Of a DNA stretch of 64,000 bases, positions 33,443 to 42,853 are shown in pieces (the stretch's first letter is position 1; each line of letters begins with the position of its first letter). Source of the stretch: an uncultured Eubacterium sp. GTDB taxonomy: Bacteria; Bacillota; Clostridia; Lachnospirales; Lachnospiraceae. A program made the position numbers and the translations under genes. The stretch spans positions 1 through 64,000 of the forward strand of contig CAJUTM010000009.1 of the NCBI GenBank assembly GCA_910589595.1. Direction: 5' to 3'. The notes beneath the pieces are model-generated. The model was not told the DNA's origin and did not search any database. It saw only the letters and a program-made list of their open reading frames with translations.

Positions 33443-35980
33443 TTAAACAATCTTAAACTTAACCTTTTTCGTTCCGGTATAATTGCCTTTTCCTTTAATT
33501 GTTATCGTTGCCGTTCCTCTTTTCTTATTTTTCTTATAAGTAACTTTATAGTCGCGCTTTTTCTTTAACGTCACGCCTTTTACTTTCACTTTAACTTTCG
33601 GTTTAATTGCTTTTCCGGTTTTTACATAAGCTTTTTTTACGCCGCTGACACTGGCGTTTTTCACTGTTCTGCGGCTGATGGAAAAGAATGCCTGCGCCGT
33701 ACCGGTGTAATTTCCAATTCCGGTAACGGTAATTGTCGCCGTACCCCGTTTTTTATTGTTCTTATAAGAGACGGTATAATCGGTGCCTTTCTTCAGGCTC
33801 ACGCCATTTAACACCGCTTTTACTGATGGCTGGATTGCCTTTCCAGTATACACATACTGACTGGCAAAACCACTCAATGTCACACCGGCAATTGCCCCCG
33901 GATGAATGATAAACGTCTTCGTCAGCACACCTGTATAATCCCCAATACCCCGAATGGTAACTTTGGCAGTACCTGCTTTTGTATTGGATGTATAAGTCAG
34001 ACGATAATCCAAATCCTGTACTAAGGTAACATCGTTCAGACGAACCGTCATCGTCGGCTTCATCGCCACGCCGGAATAATAATATCCTCCCAAATCCAGA
34101 ACGGAAGCTTTGGAAACTGAACGCTCCAATGCCTCATACGCTCTCTCTGCCTCTATCAGGACATTCGCATTCGGTACATACGTTTTTTGTGCATCAGTAA
34201 GTTCATCAAACGCTTTTCTCGCACTATTAATCGCAGTTCCCGCCTTTACGTTTACTTTCCCTATCTGGGCAATCAGACTGGAAACACGCAGCGCTTTATT
34301 GAGATTTAACGTCTCCAAATCACGGTCAATATTTTGTATTTTATTGATATAGTCCTTTCCGACATAACGTTTTGCCGTCTCCGATAACTTATCATAATCA
34401 CTGTGGATAGACGCCACATATTGCTCGTCTAACAGCGAGTGGTTATTGACAATAACGTCAATCTTTACCCGCAATGCATTAGCCTCTGACGCATCGGCAT
34501 AAATGGCGCGGAGGTTTTCAATATTAAATATCTTTGCCTGCTTTTCACTGCTCATGCGCTCGTATCCGTTGAGAACACTTTCCATTTGCAGTTTTTTCGA
34601 GCACATTGTTCCATCTTCCGTGCTCTCAATCTGGCGGATACTCTTAATCATCTCCAGCACTTCCGTCGATTCATCCAGCACCGTCACATTGGTAATCAGG
34701 GAGGCAACGTCGCTGAGACCGCTGTATGTATTGACAAATACCCGATAGGCCTTATACGCTGTTTCGTACCGCTCCAAATAACTTTCGTATTCTTCTTCGG
34801 AAGCGGCAGCGCCGATTTCCTCAATCGCATTCATAACCTCTTCCGTATTCGTGTGCAATAAAACTGCACGATTAAGTTTCGTTACATATTCTTCCGGAAG
34901 CATTTCCCTTTCTACATCCGTTAACTCCTCACTAAAATAACGGTATGCACGGAGTGCCGCGGTAAGTTCCGTCTTATTTGCCGGCGTATCGGAAATAATC
35001 GACATCATCTGCTCCAATTCTGTAAAGTGCTTATACTGGTCAAGTACAAACTGAATCTCGTCTCCCCGATAATAATCATAGACAGAGATACGGAATTTAC
35101 TTTCCTGCCCCGCGTCCACAGCTTCTTTGAGTACCTGCATCTTTTCCCGTACCGTATCGTTAAAGGTATTATATACACCTAAATCGTCAAATGCTTTCTC
35201 GACGTCCGCATGGAACGTCGCCTTGGCGTAATTATCAAAAGCCTCCAGCATCGTATTCTTGATATCTTTCTGCAGACAGACATAATATTTTGGCTTTAAG
35301 CTGGCAAATTTGCTGTCATATAACCCGTAAGCCGTCTTTGCCGCCTTATAGTCTTCCATGAAAAAATCATAGTCATCCTCGTCGCTGTTGCGGCTTGGAA
35401 TCTGAATGCGGGAAAATACACTATCCGCCCGCTCTGCCAAACGCAGTAACTCGTGAATCTGATTCAACGCATTGACGTCGTCGCTGTTTACCGCATCGCG
35501 AATATGCTTACTGCTTTCATCATAAGCCGTCTGTGCCGTTTCATAATTTTCTTTTGTCAACGGTGCGTTGATTAAATTCTGAATGGCCTCGGTAACCGGA
35601 CGGGCCAGTTTCACCAGCGCTTCTTTCTGCGCATCGGCATATGCCAGACTAAATGCCTGTACCGAAGTGAAGTACGTGTGAGTCACATCCGGAACCCCCG
35701 GCTCTATGACTACGGTTGTCTTCTCTGTCACATAAGAATCTAATGTTTCTATCGCAGAACTATTTGTCATACTGCGGAGAATATTTTCCAATCCATCTAC
35801 CTGCTCCGCTAATTCTTCCGTAAAAACATATTTTTCTACCGTTGGTGCAGCTTCAACAATACCATCAATGTATCCTTTCGCTACATCCAAATCCGCAGCA
35901 ACATCCGCTTTCACCAGATTTGCCGGCAGCAATGTCGTGAGCATTGCAAAAATAATCCATAAAGAAACAAATTTTTTCAA
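33443..35980 (-). CDS. Large exported surface protein with three Ig-like C-terminal repeats
   Basis: About 845 residues. The signal peptide is KKFVSLWIIFAMLTTLL with cleavage after VKA. A helical region of roughly 590 residues follows, rich in Tyr, Glu and Ala, probably a rod-like stalk. Three tandem beta repeats of about 75 residues end the protein; each has the pattern GKAIxPxVxVxxxGVxLKKGxDYxVxYKNNKKRGTATITxxGxGNYTGT, read here with gaps. These repeats are common in Lachnospiraceae surface proteins. No LPXTG or SLH anchor is visible. A TTG at 35980 with GGGAGG nine bases upstream is the better start; the ATG at 35989 touches that ribosome site. Function is probably adhesion or wall scaffolding, by inference. 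Confidence 0.85.
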   Translation of the reverse strand: MKKFVSLWIIFAMLTTLLPANLVKADVAADLDVAKGYIDGIVEAAPTVEKYVFTEELAEQVDGLENILRSMTNSSAIETLDSYVTEKTTVVIEPGVPDVTHTYFTSVQAFSLAYADAQKEALVKLARPVTEAIQNLINAPLTKENYETAQTAYDESSKHIRDAVNSDDVNALNQIHELLRLAERADSVFSRIQIPSRNSDEDDYDFFMEDYKAAKTAYGLYDSKFASLKPKYYVCLQKDIKNTMLEAFDNYAKATFHADVEKAFDDLGVYNTFNDTVREKMQVLKEAVDAGQESKFRISVYDYYRGDEIQFVLDQYKHFTELEQMMSIISDTPANKTELTAALRAYRYFSEELTDVEREMLPEEYVTKLNRAVLLHTNTEEVMNAIEEIGAAASEEEYESYLERYETAYKAYRVFVNTYSGLSDVASLITNVTVLDESTEVLEMIKSIRQIESTEDGTMCSKKLQMESVLNGYERMSSEKQAKIFNIENLRAIYADASEANALRVKIDVIVNNHSLLDEQYVASIHSDYDKLSETAKRYVGKDYINKIQNIDRDLETLNLNKALRVSSLIAQIGKVNVKAGTAINSARKAFDELTDAQKTYVPNANVLIEAERAYEALERSVSKASVLDLGGYYYSGVAMKPTMTVRLNDVTLVQDLDYRLTYTSNTKAGTAKVTIRGIGDYTGVLTKTFIIHPGAIAGVTLSGFASQYVYTGKAIQPSVKAVLNGVSLKKGTDYTVSYKNNKKRGTATITVTGIGNYTGTAQAFFSISRRTVKNASVSGVKKAYVKTGKAIKPKVKVKVKGVTLKKKRDYKVTYKKNKKRGTATITIKGKGNYTGTKKVKFKIV

Positions 35981-36011
35981 GCCTTTCATCCTCCCTTTTG
36001 GAAAATTACTT

Positions 36012-36050
36012 ATTCTACCTTATTTTACCTTGTCTATTCAAAAATAGCAA
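36012..36050 (-). promoter_or_regulatory. Overlapping promoters of the large surface protein gene
   Basis: Two candidate pairs on the minus strand: TTGCTA (36045-36050) with TAAAAT (36022-36027), spacer 17; and TTGAAT (36036-36041) with TAGAAT (36012-36017), spacer 18. Confidence 0.55.
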
Positions 36051-36080
36051 CAATAAATCCTTTTCTTTCACAGAAAAATC

Positions 36081-36089
36081 TGCTACAAT
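36081..36089 (+). promoter_or_regulatory. Extended -10 promoter for the aldolase-family gene
   Basis: TGCTACAAT gives an extended -10 (TG, one base, TACAAT at 36084-36089). The -35 region at 17-base spacing (TTTTCT) is weak. About 45 bases lie between it and the AGGAGG before the ATG at 36145. Confidence 0.5.
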
Positions 36090-36144
36090 GATAGCTGGAA
36101 TAACGCATTAACATGCATCAGAAAGCTTAAGGAGGTACCTGATT

Positions 36145-37122
36145 ATGCAGAAAAAGAAAGGCTCTCTTCTCTCTTTTCGGCCTGATATCAAAGTCGTAGA
36201 CGCCACCATCCGCGATGGCGGATTAGTAAATAATTTCCATTTTACAGAGGATTTTATTAAAGATTTGTACGCCGCCAACGTTGCTGCCGGCGTTGATTAT
36301 ATGGAATTTGGTTATAAGGCATCCAAAGATATTTTTGACGAGACGGAATTCGGTCCGTGGAAATTTTGCGAAGAAGAAGACATCCGTCATATCGTTGGCG
36401 ATAACGATACGGATTTGAAAATAGCCGTTATGGCGGACGTTGGACGCTGTAACTATAAAAGGGATATTATTCCACGCAGCGAAAGTGTTATTGATTTAGT
36501 CCGCGTTGCCACGTATATCAACACCATTCCGGCCGCACTCGAAATGGTCGAGCACAGCAAACAGCTTGGTTACGAGGCGACCATTAATATTATGGCAATC
36601 TCTAACGCCAAAGAATCAGAAATTGAAGAAGCCCTTGATTTAATCGGAAAAAGTGATGTGGATGGCATCTATATTGTAGACAGCTACGGCGCTCTGTATA
36701 TGGAGCAAATCGAAGAATTAGCCATTAAATATCTGGCTATGACGGAGGCAAATAATAAATATGTCGGCATCCATGCCCACAATAACCAGCAGCTCGCTTT
36801 CGCCAATACCATCGCCGCCCTGACATGCGGAGTAAGTTATTTGGATGCCACCGTAAACGGAATGGGACGGGGAGCCGGAAACTGTGCTACGGAACAGCTT
36901 CTCGGTTTTCTTAAAAATCCGAAATATGACATGATTCCGATATTGAAATTTTTGGAAAAACATATGACACCCTTAAAAGAATCCGGCGTTGTCTGGGGCT
37001 ACAATATACCCTATCTTCTGACCGGACAGATGAACCGTCATCCCCGCTCTGCCATCGCAGCGACCAACGAGGGAAGAACCGATTTCCTTAACTTCTATCT
37101 GGAATTAGGCGATAAAGACTGA
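36145..37122 (+). CDS. Aldolase-family (DRE-TIM metallolyase) protein
   Basis: 325 residues of the HMG-CoA-lyase-like / DmpG TIM-barrel superfamily. The DRE motif appears as VVDATIRDGGLVNN. The metal-binding HxH is in GIHAHNNQQLAFAN, followed by the glycine loop ATVNGMGRGAGN. The mid-region FGYKASKDIF is characteristic of a subgroup annotated as 4-hydroxy-2-oxovalerate aldolase-like. The substrate is not known; no aldehyde dehydrogenase partner, usual for true DmpG, lies nearby. It has its own promoter and a terminator, so it is a single-gene unit. One of the few plus-strand genes. Confidence 0.85.
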   Translation: MQKKKGSLLSFRPDIKVVDATIRDGGLVNNFHFTEDFIKDLYAANVAAGVDYMEFGYKASKDIFDETEFGPWKFCEEEDIRHIVGDNDTDLKIAVMADVGRCNYKRDIIPRSESVIDLVRVATYINTIPAALEMVEHSKQLGYEATINIMAISNAKESEIEEALDLIGKSDVDGIYIVDSYGALYMEQIEELAIKYLAMTEANNKYVGIHAHNNQQLAFANTIAALTCGVSYLDATVNGMGRGAGNCATEQLLGFLKNPKYDMIPILKFLEKHMTPLKESGVVWGYNIPYLLTGQMNRHPRSAIAATNEGRTDFLNFYLELGDKD

Positions 37123-37161
37123 TTCTCGCTCCGCACAGAACGGTCTTTCCTAATAAGATAA

Positions 37162-37232
37162 AAAACCCATAAATTACCGGAAGCTCCGCTTGGCCTCACC
37201 AATACCGCTCTGGCAACTTATGGGTTTTCTTA
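37162..37232. terminator. Terminator between the aldolase gene and the lipoprotein gene
   Basis: AAAACCCATAA (37162-37172) pairs with TTATGGGTTTT (37218-37228), 11 pairs around a 45-base loop that holds a smaller hairpin. It serves both convergent genes. Confidence 0.75.
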
Positions 37233-37253
37233 TATTCTGAAAATTGATGTCTT

Positions 37254-37604
37254 TTATTGAACGACAATATGCTTTTCGACGCTTCGCTTCGCCTCATTCA
37301 GATTATTGCGGATTTTTTCCAGCTCCTCAAGCGCCTGTTTGCCATCTTCCTCTTCTGCTTCGTCTATTTTCTCTTTCACGTTCTTTTGCATTTTAGCAAG
37401 TTGCTGCTTCATATCTTTAAAACTCTGGTCAACTTCAATGCTGTTTTCCTGAATCACTTTTTCAACATCCGAATACAGCTTGATGACATCCTCTGTCTTG
37501 TCGACGACCGCTTTTTTCGTTTCCTGCGTAATACCGTCCGCACGGCATCCGGCCAGACTCAGACAGATAAGCAGCAAGGCAAAAATTTGTTTCCATCCTT
37601 TCAT
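37254..37604 (-). CDS. Small lipoprotein with coiled coil
   Basis: 116 residues from the ATG at 37604 (MKGWKQIFALLLICLSLAGC). The lipobox SLAGC predicts lipid attachment at Cys20. The mature part is a charged helix that probably forms a coiled coil. No family is recognised. The ribosome site GGAATGGAGG matches the conserved end of the four-hairpin repeat seen elsewhere in the window. It lies downstream of cysS and ends at a shared terminator. Confidence 0.8.
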   Translation of the reverse strand: MKGWKQIFALLLICLSLAGCRADGITQETKKAVVDKTEDVIKLYSDVEKVIQENSIEVDQSFKDMKQQLAKMQKNVKEKIDEAEEEDGKQALEELEKIRNNLNEAKRSVEKHIVVQ

Positions 37605-37638
37605 TGTAACCTCCATTCCGGATTTTCAGCATACTATT

Positions 37639-39054
37639 TCAGGCTGGCATCCATGTTGTTCCCTCTCTGGAATCTTTGAGGACGATTCCCCGCTGCGCAA
37701 GTTCCTCGCGGATAGCGTCCGCAGTTGCAAAGTCTTTCGCTTTCTTGGCCTCTGCCCGCTGTTCAATTTTGCGCTCGATATATGACACAAATTCCTCGTC
37801 CAGACATTCTTCCTTTTCCTCCCATGCGGCGGCCAGCCTGAGAGAGAGTACTTCTTCATATCTTGCCACTAAAGCCCTCTTTGTCCCATCGTTCATATCT
37901 GCTTTCAGCATATCATATAAAACGGTAATGGCAGAACTGGTATTCATATCATTTCCTAAAGCTTCAGCAAATTTTTTCTCGTATTCGCCAAAGGCCTCCT
38001 TATCGGTTTCGCCCTCCTCTGACAGATTGGCGATGCGCCGCAGCAATTTGTCATACACGGTCGCCACATTATCCAAGGCGTCCCATGAAAACTCCAACGG
38101 CTTGCGGTAGTGGGAAAGAAGACAAAACATACGGTAAACCATAGGATTATACCCTTTCTCTTCCAAAAGGGAAACCGTCAGAAACTCTCCCTTTGATTTG
38201 CTCATCTTACCGCTTGTCGTATTCAGGTGATTTACATGGAACCAGTAATTACACCACTTATGACCGATATATGCCTCGCTCTGGGCAATCTCGTTCGTGT
38301 GGTGCGGAAAGATATTGTCAACACCGCCACAATGGATATCCATATATTCCCCTAAATGTTTTATACTGATACAGGAACACTCGATATGCCATCCCGGATA
38401 TCCGACACCCCACGGACTGTCCCATTTTAACTCCTGATTATCAAATTTTGATTTTGTAAACCACAAGACGAAATCCGTTTTATTTTTCTTATTTGTATCT
38501 TCCTCTACATCTTCACGCACTCCGACTTGTAAATCTTCCTCATTTTGGGAAGAAAGCACGTAATAATTGTCGAGCTTTGAGGTGTCGAAATATACGTTTT
38601 CACCCGCCACATAAGCATAACCTTTTTCCAGCAGCACCTCAATCATATGAATAAATTCCGGAATACAGTTTGTCGCCGGCTCGATAATATCCGGCCGCTT
38701 AATCAGCAGTTTCTCACAGTCTGCCATAAATGCCTCTGTATAAAAACGGGCAATATCCATAACCGTCTTATTTTCCCGCTTCGCCCCTTTGAGCATCTTA
38801 TCTTCTCCGGTATCACCGTCGCTCGTCAGATGTCCCACATCCGTAATATTCATTACCCGCGTTACGTCATATCCGACATAGCGCAAATATTTCTCGAGCA
38901 CATCCTCCATGATATAACTGCGCAGGTTCCCTATATGGGCGAAGTGATAGACCGTAGGCCCGCATGTATACATCGCCACCTTTCCCGCTTCATTCGGCTT
39001 AAACTCTTCCACCCTTTTCGTCAATGTATTGTATAAATACGTCTTAATATCCAT
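37639..39054 (-). CDS. cysS: Cysteinyl-tRNA synthetase
   Basis: Class I aminoacyl-tRNA synthetase, 471 residues. The HIGH-type motif is in CGPTVYHFAHIGNLRS, where the Cys is also a zinc ligand; further zinc ligands are in IECSCIS and HTNE. The KMSKS motif is TTSGKMSKSKGE. The C-terminal DALR-type and anticodon-binding regions are complete. No T-box leader is visible upstream in the 140 bases before the start, so it is not controlled that way. Confidence 0.97.
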   Translation of the reverse strand: MDIKTYLYNTLTKRVEEFKPNEAGKVAMYTCGPTVYHFAHIGNLRSYIMEDVLEKYLRYVGYDVTRVMNITDVGHLTSDGDTGEDKMLKGAKRENKTVMDIARFYTEAFMADCEKLLIKRPDIIEPATNCIPEFIHMIEVLLEKGYAYVAGENVYFDTSKLDNYYVLSSQNEEDLQVGVREDVEEDTNKKNKTDFVLWFTKSKFDNQELKWDSPWGVGYPGWHIECSCISIKHLGEYMDIHCGGVDNIFPHHTNEIAQSEAYIGHKWCNYWFHVNHLNTTSGKMSKSKGEFLTVSLLEEKGYNPMVYRMFCLLSHYRKPLEFSWDALDNVATVYDKLLRRIANLSEEGETDKEAFGEYEKKFAEALGNDMNTSSAITVLYDMLKADMNDGTKRALVARYEEVLSLRLAAAWEEKEECLDEEFVSYIERKIEQRAEAKKAKDFATADAIREELAQRGIVLKDSREGTTWMPA

Positions 39055-39161
39055 CCGTCTACCTAACCTCTCTCCTCAAAATGCAGGGAAGTATTTACCA
39101 TATCCCTGTCTTCTTAATTATGATATACAGGGAAAATACCTTTTGACCCCAACATCATTAT

Positions 39162-39194
39162 AAAAAGCACCCGAAAAATTTTCAAGTGCTTTTT
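39162..39194. terminator. Intrinsic terminator between the foldback element and cysS
   Basis: AAAAAGCAC (39162-39170) pairs with GTGCTTTTT (39186-39194), with further pairing inside. On the minus strand it follows the DUF4340 gene and the foldback, so it ends the ABC cluster transcript. Confidence 0.75.
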
Positions 39195-39234
39195 GTCACA
39201 AAACAGCCGAACGCCTAATGATTTGTGGTAATAC

Positions 39235-39458
39235 GACAGGTATCATACCGTTTTTATCCGGTATGCCGCTCCCAACGAAAAATAAATTGTTTCTTTCGTT
39301 TACAGAAATCTTCCGCCGCCCCTCGCAAAACTCGCTGTCTGCAATGTCGTTTTTCCCTGACTTTTGCAGCATTGACCGCTCGCCGGTCCTTATGCACCAC
39401 CGTTTGTTACTGATTATTGTGGGCGGCACCAAAGGTGCCGATTCGGGGAAGAAAGATG
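39235..39458 (+). repeat. Foldback element, left arm
   Basis: This 224-base arm begins GACAGGTATCATACCG and is an imperfect reverse complement of 39485-39711. Matching blocks include CGAAAAATAA, TTGTTTCTTTCGTTTAC, GTCGTTTTT, CTGACTTTTG, ATGCACCACCG and CGGGGAAGAAAGATG. It has its own small hairpins GGCACC-AAA-GGTGCC and GACCG/CGGTC. Together the arms form a palindrome of 477 bases. Short frames within it are not coding. Confidence 0.9.
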
Positions 39459-39484
39459 TCATAAATAAATACATTTATTTTTAG

Positions 39485-39711
39485 CATCTTTCTTCCCCGA
39501 ACAGATGCTTCGCATCTGCCCACAGTAAAATACAATTATTCCGGTGGTGCATTAGTACCGTTGCGTAGCGGTCTAGTGCAAACGGGCTGTCAAAAGTCAG
39601 AAAAACGACAGCAGACATCTCAGACAAGTGCTCGGGCGGCGCTCCGTAAACGAAAGAAACAATAATTTTTCGGGGAGCGATACAAGGATAAAAAACGGTA
39701 TGATACCCGTC
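39485..39711 (-). repeat. Foldback element, right arm
   Basis: Reverse complement partner of 39235-39458, separated by a 26-base AT-rich centre. Where the left arm has GGCACC-AAA-GGTGCC, this arm has CAGATGC-TTC-GCATCTG, so the position is always a hairpin but the sequence differs. It ends TGATACCCGTC, about 11 bases from the stop of the DUF4340 gene. Confidence 0.9.
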
Positions 39712-39722
39712 ACTTTAAACGA

Positions 39723-41306
39723 TTACCCCAACTTTTCGATTCCCTTGAATTTTTCAATGACATCATCGACAAGAAGTTTATCGACAAGGAAATAATCCAT
39801 GCCATCCTTATCCACGCGGTAAAAATTGGTTCCGTCGTACGGGAGAAACTTCACGGTCACATCGCGGTTTTCCTCATGGAACACCATCTTCAGCACCGGT
39901 GTGGTGTCTTTTACCGTCTGCTCCCCATCTTCTGCTTTCCCCGTGTACTCGAGCAAATAAGCCTGTGAGTATGGCGTCAGGAAATCATTTTCATCTTTAT
40001 CGGAAATCTTTTTGCCATTCAGCTTCCAGATATTCTTTTGACTTTTATCGGCAGCATTTTCCACCGCTGTTCCTTTGTCCTGCGAAGGCGCCGGCGTCTC
40101 CTGTTTGGACGCTTCGTCATTTTTTACCGGTGTCCGCGTCACCTGCAACAATGTCTTATCATAAGCCACATCATATCCTTTAATACTTGTCGCCAGAACC
40201 GAATATACACAGTGATCCATACTTTCGTAGGCATCAAGTTTTGTCATATTTTCCACGACGTCGCCGTTCATCTTATATATATTTGTGCTTCCGTTCTCGC
40301 ACACATAATAACTGTCTCCCGTCTTATCGCCTACGGACAGAACGAGTGTCTTATACTCCCGCTTATCTTTCGGAATAACATATGCCGCCTCTGCGGAAGA
40401 ATCTCCCGTGACGACAGTGGACGGCGTGGCAGTTACCGACGGCGTATAGCCCTCCTGCGCCTGATAATATTTTATCGTAATCACAGAGGATGGGGTATCC
40501 AATCCGTAAGGCTTCAAATCATTTGCCCTGTATTCGACGAGTTCCGTATACGTCAGCGCATTAAAATAACCGAGAGTCGTATTCCACTTTGAGGCGCTTG
40601 TTGCCAGAGGACGGGCATACGGTTTGGTAATATTCCAGTTAGAATAAAAATCCACTTTTTCTTTATCCGAAACCCGTTTAGCCTCAAAGTCACTGCCTTT
40701 GCGGTTATTAACGCGGATATACGTCATATAATCCGTTTCAATTGACGGCAGGGAATCCATCTGAATTATACTGTTCCTCGGAATATCAACCGAAGAAATC
40801 AATGCGTCATTCAGGCAGTAAACCGTATTACCGGCATTCGATTTACTATAGTAACCTTTATTTTCCTTTGGCACTTTGAGGCCGATTTCATACACATACT
40901 CCCGCCCGTCCTTTGCCGTAACTGATAATTTCATAGCAGGCGTTTTAAGACCGTAATTTTCCAGTCCGCCGGATATGGTTTCCATTTTTTCCGTCGCAGT
41001 AACGGGATTGAGGGCGTCCGTTATCGCACTTACTTTCTCTTCATTTACCGGAATCGAATCATCTTCCGCCATTTTCCAATTTTCTTTACTGCGTTTCAAA
41101 GACCATACCGTTTTCCCATCTTTTTCAAAAGATATCGTCTCAATGGTATCGGCGGCAATCGTATCTACCGTAATCTGCCCGTTATCCTTATCCCCGTCTG
41201 CCTCTTCTTTCTTTCTGTCCGGCATTAAAAAATACAGCAAAAGACAGATAAGAAGTACGACAGACAAAATAATAAGCGTAATCGTATTTTTTTTCCTGCT
41301 TGTCAT
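39723..41306 (-). CDS. DUF4340 domain membrane-anchored protein of the Gld-type ABC cluster
   Basis: 527 residues from the ATG at 41306. One N-terminal membrane segment (about 11-32, LIILSVVLLICLLLYFLMP) anchors a large extracytoplasmic part with two DUF4340-like modules (LKRSKENWKM, then GLENYGLKTPAMKLSV). The C-terminal third has a further similar beta module. DUF4340 proteins are regularly encoded after GldA/F/G-type genes. The start shares one base with the GldG stop (TAATG) and has AGGAGG eight bases upstream. Role unknown; it probably acts with the ABC complex on the outer face of the membrane. Confidence 0.85.
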   Translation of the reverse strand: MTSRKKNTITLIILSVVLLICLLLYFLMPDRKKEEADGDKDNGQITVDTIAADTIETISFEKDGKTVWSLKRSKENWKMAEDDSIPVNEEKVSAITDALNPVTATEKMETISGGLENYGLKTPAMKLSVTAKDGREYVYEIGLKVPKENKGYYSKSNAGNTVYCLNDALISSVDIPRNSIIQMDSLPSIETDYMTYIRVNNRKGSDFEAKRVSDKEKVDFYSNWNITKPYARPLATSASKWNTTLGYFNALTYTELVEYRANDLKPYGLDTPSSVITIKYYQAQEGYTPSVTATPSTVVTGDSSAEAAYVIPKDKREYKTLVLSVGDKTGDSYYVCENGSTNIYKMNGDVVENMTKLDAYESMDHCVYSVLATSIKGYDVAYDKTLLQVTRTPVKNDEASKQETPAPSQDKGTAVENAADKSQKNIWKLNGKKISDKDENDFLTPYSQAYLLEYTGKAEDGEQTVKDTTPVLKMVFHEENRDVTVKFLPYDGTNFYRVDKDGMDYFLVDKLLVDDVIEKFKGIEKLG

Positions 41307-42829
41307 TATTTTTTCCTCCTGCGGTTCCAAATCAAAAAGCCAATCAGCAGAAGCGAAAGCGGTACAATCCCCAGCAGCAGGGCCGTCCAGAAACGGATGT
41401 CCCCTTGTTCAATAACGGCGCTGTCTACCGTCAGCGAGCGGTTCGGGATATTGAGCACGGCAATCTCTTCTCCGGAATCACCAACTAACCATGTGAGGGC
41501 ATTGACTAAAATACTGCGGTTTGCATATTGGTTGTTGCCAATAATGCTGACCATGGATTGTGAAGCATAGTCCACGACGCCGGTAAAGGCAACCGAGCCG
41601 ACAACGAACAGCTTCGTAGCATGCCCTTCTCCTTTTGTATCCTGTGCATGGGTATCCGTTGCCATCATGGCAACGCTGAACGGCCCGCTCTCGTCCTTAT
41701 CCGTCTTCTCAACTTGCTCCTTTTTAAGATCTTCCGGCATTTTGCAATAGGATTTAGCGGATGTTTCCAACACCGACTCTACTTTCAGCGTACCTCGTAC
41801 TTTCTTATCGGCAGTCAGTCCGCGGCTGTACCATGCAAGCGTATCTGCTTTCGCGACATCCGTTGCCAGACTGCTGTCCTCTGAAAGTTTCGGGGTCAGA
41901 AGCATATACATACCGTTGCCATAAGACACGGAATATCCTTCCGGATCCAGTACCATGCCTTTCTTTGCCTCTATTCCGTAATCTTTTAACAATTTATCAT
42001 AGAATGGCGTCTCCACGGTATAATTGAGGAAAAACAGACCTTTCCCACCCTCTTTTAAATAGTTGGTAATATATTGGTACTCGTTCTCTGTCAAATCTCT
42101 GGACGGACTGTTCATAATAAACAAATCACACTCTTTTGGAAGTTTCGTATTTTTGGCAATGGCAAAATCCTCATATTCCATTCCGTTCTTCGACAATAAA
42201 TCATAAAAATCATCGGTTAATTTCTGTTCTCCGTGGTCGTTCGACACATACACTTTCAAGGTATTTTTTAACGTCACTTTCTGTATCGCCGAAGTCACCG
42301 CGGACTCAAGTTTGAGCGTCTGCGGTATCTGCTGGTAACTTCCGCCGCTCGTATCGTATCCGTATTCAATCATTTCCTGCTGAAACGATACATACTCGGA
42401 TTTCTTCGTCGCATTATTGACTACGATGACGTCATTATCGGAAACTTCCTTATCCGTATAGTCTTTGGCAAAATTCGGATAGAGAACCGGATTTTTCTTC
42501 TCCACCGTAATATGTGCAAATGAATCATAGAGACGAATGATATTTTCAATATTAATCACTTTTGTATTCGCCGCCGATACCGCTTCGTTTCCATCCTCTA
42601 CCAGATAGTATAAGGTAATGTCATCTTTGAGCTTTGATACAAAAGATACCGTATCATTTGACAAGGAATACAGGTAGTCTGCATTCATATCTTTGGAAAA
42701 TCCCAGACGGGTGACAACAATATTGAGAACGACAACGACAATGACTACGAGAATCATAATCAGCGTCTGAAAGCTTCCCATCTTAAATTTGCGGTTGGAA
42801 AACGATGCTCTGATTCTGTTTTTTTTCAT
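41306..42829 (-). CDS. GldG-family ABC transport auxiliary protein
   Basis: 507 residues. A membrane segment near residues 20-45 (LIMILVVIVVVVLNIVV) and one close to the C-terminus (ALLLGIVPLSLLLIGFLIW) bracket a large outside domain, as in GldG. Family segments include YSLSNDTVSFVSKLKDDI, DLFIMNSPSRDLTENE and GGKGLFFLNY. In Bacteroidetes, GldG works with GldF and GldA in gliding; in Clostridia the same set is present without gliding and its cargo is unknown. It is cotranscribed with the permease upstream and the DUF4340 gene downstream. Confidence 0.85.
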   Translation of the reverse strand: MKKNRIRASFSNRKFKMGSFQTLIMILVVIVVVVLNIVVTRLGFSKDMNADYLYSLSNDTVSFVSKLKDDITLYYLVEDGNEAVSAANTKVINIENIIRLYDSFAHITVEKKNPVLYPNFAKDYTDKEVSDNDVIVVNNATKKSEYVSFQQEMIEYGYDTSGGSYQQIPQTLKLESAVTSAIQKVTLKNTLKVYVSNDHGEQKLTDDFYDLLSKNGMEYEDFAIAKNTKLPKECDLFIMNSPSRDLTENEYQYITNYLKEGGKGLFFLNYTVETPFYDKLLKDYGIEAKKGMVLDPEGYSVSYGNGMYMLLTPKLSEDSSLATDVAKADTLAWYSRGLTADKKVRGTLKVESVLETSAKSYCKMPEDLKKEQVEKTDKDESGPFSVAMMATDTHAQDTKGEGHATKLFVVGSVAFTGVVDYASQSMVSIIGNNQYANRSILVNALTWLVGDSGEEIAVLNIPNRSLTVDSAVIEQGDIRFWTALLLGIVPLSLLLIGFLIWNRRRKK

Positions 42830-42853
42830 GACAATTCTCCCTTTCTTCCTTTT

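Noticed and set aside
39055..39161. T-box leader for cysS
   Set aside because: No AGGGUGGNACCGCG-type sequence and no specifier stem found.
39218..39484. Open frames of 88-92 codons on both strands in the foldback
   Set aside because: They follow the inverted repeat, lack ribosome sites and have no protein-like composition.
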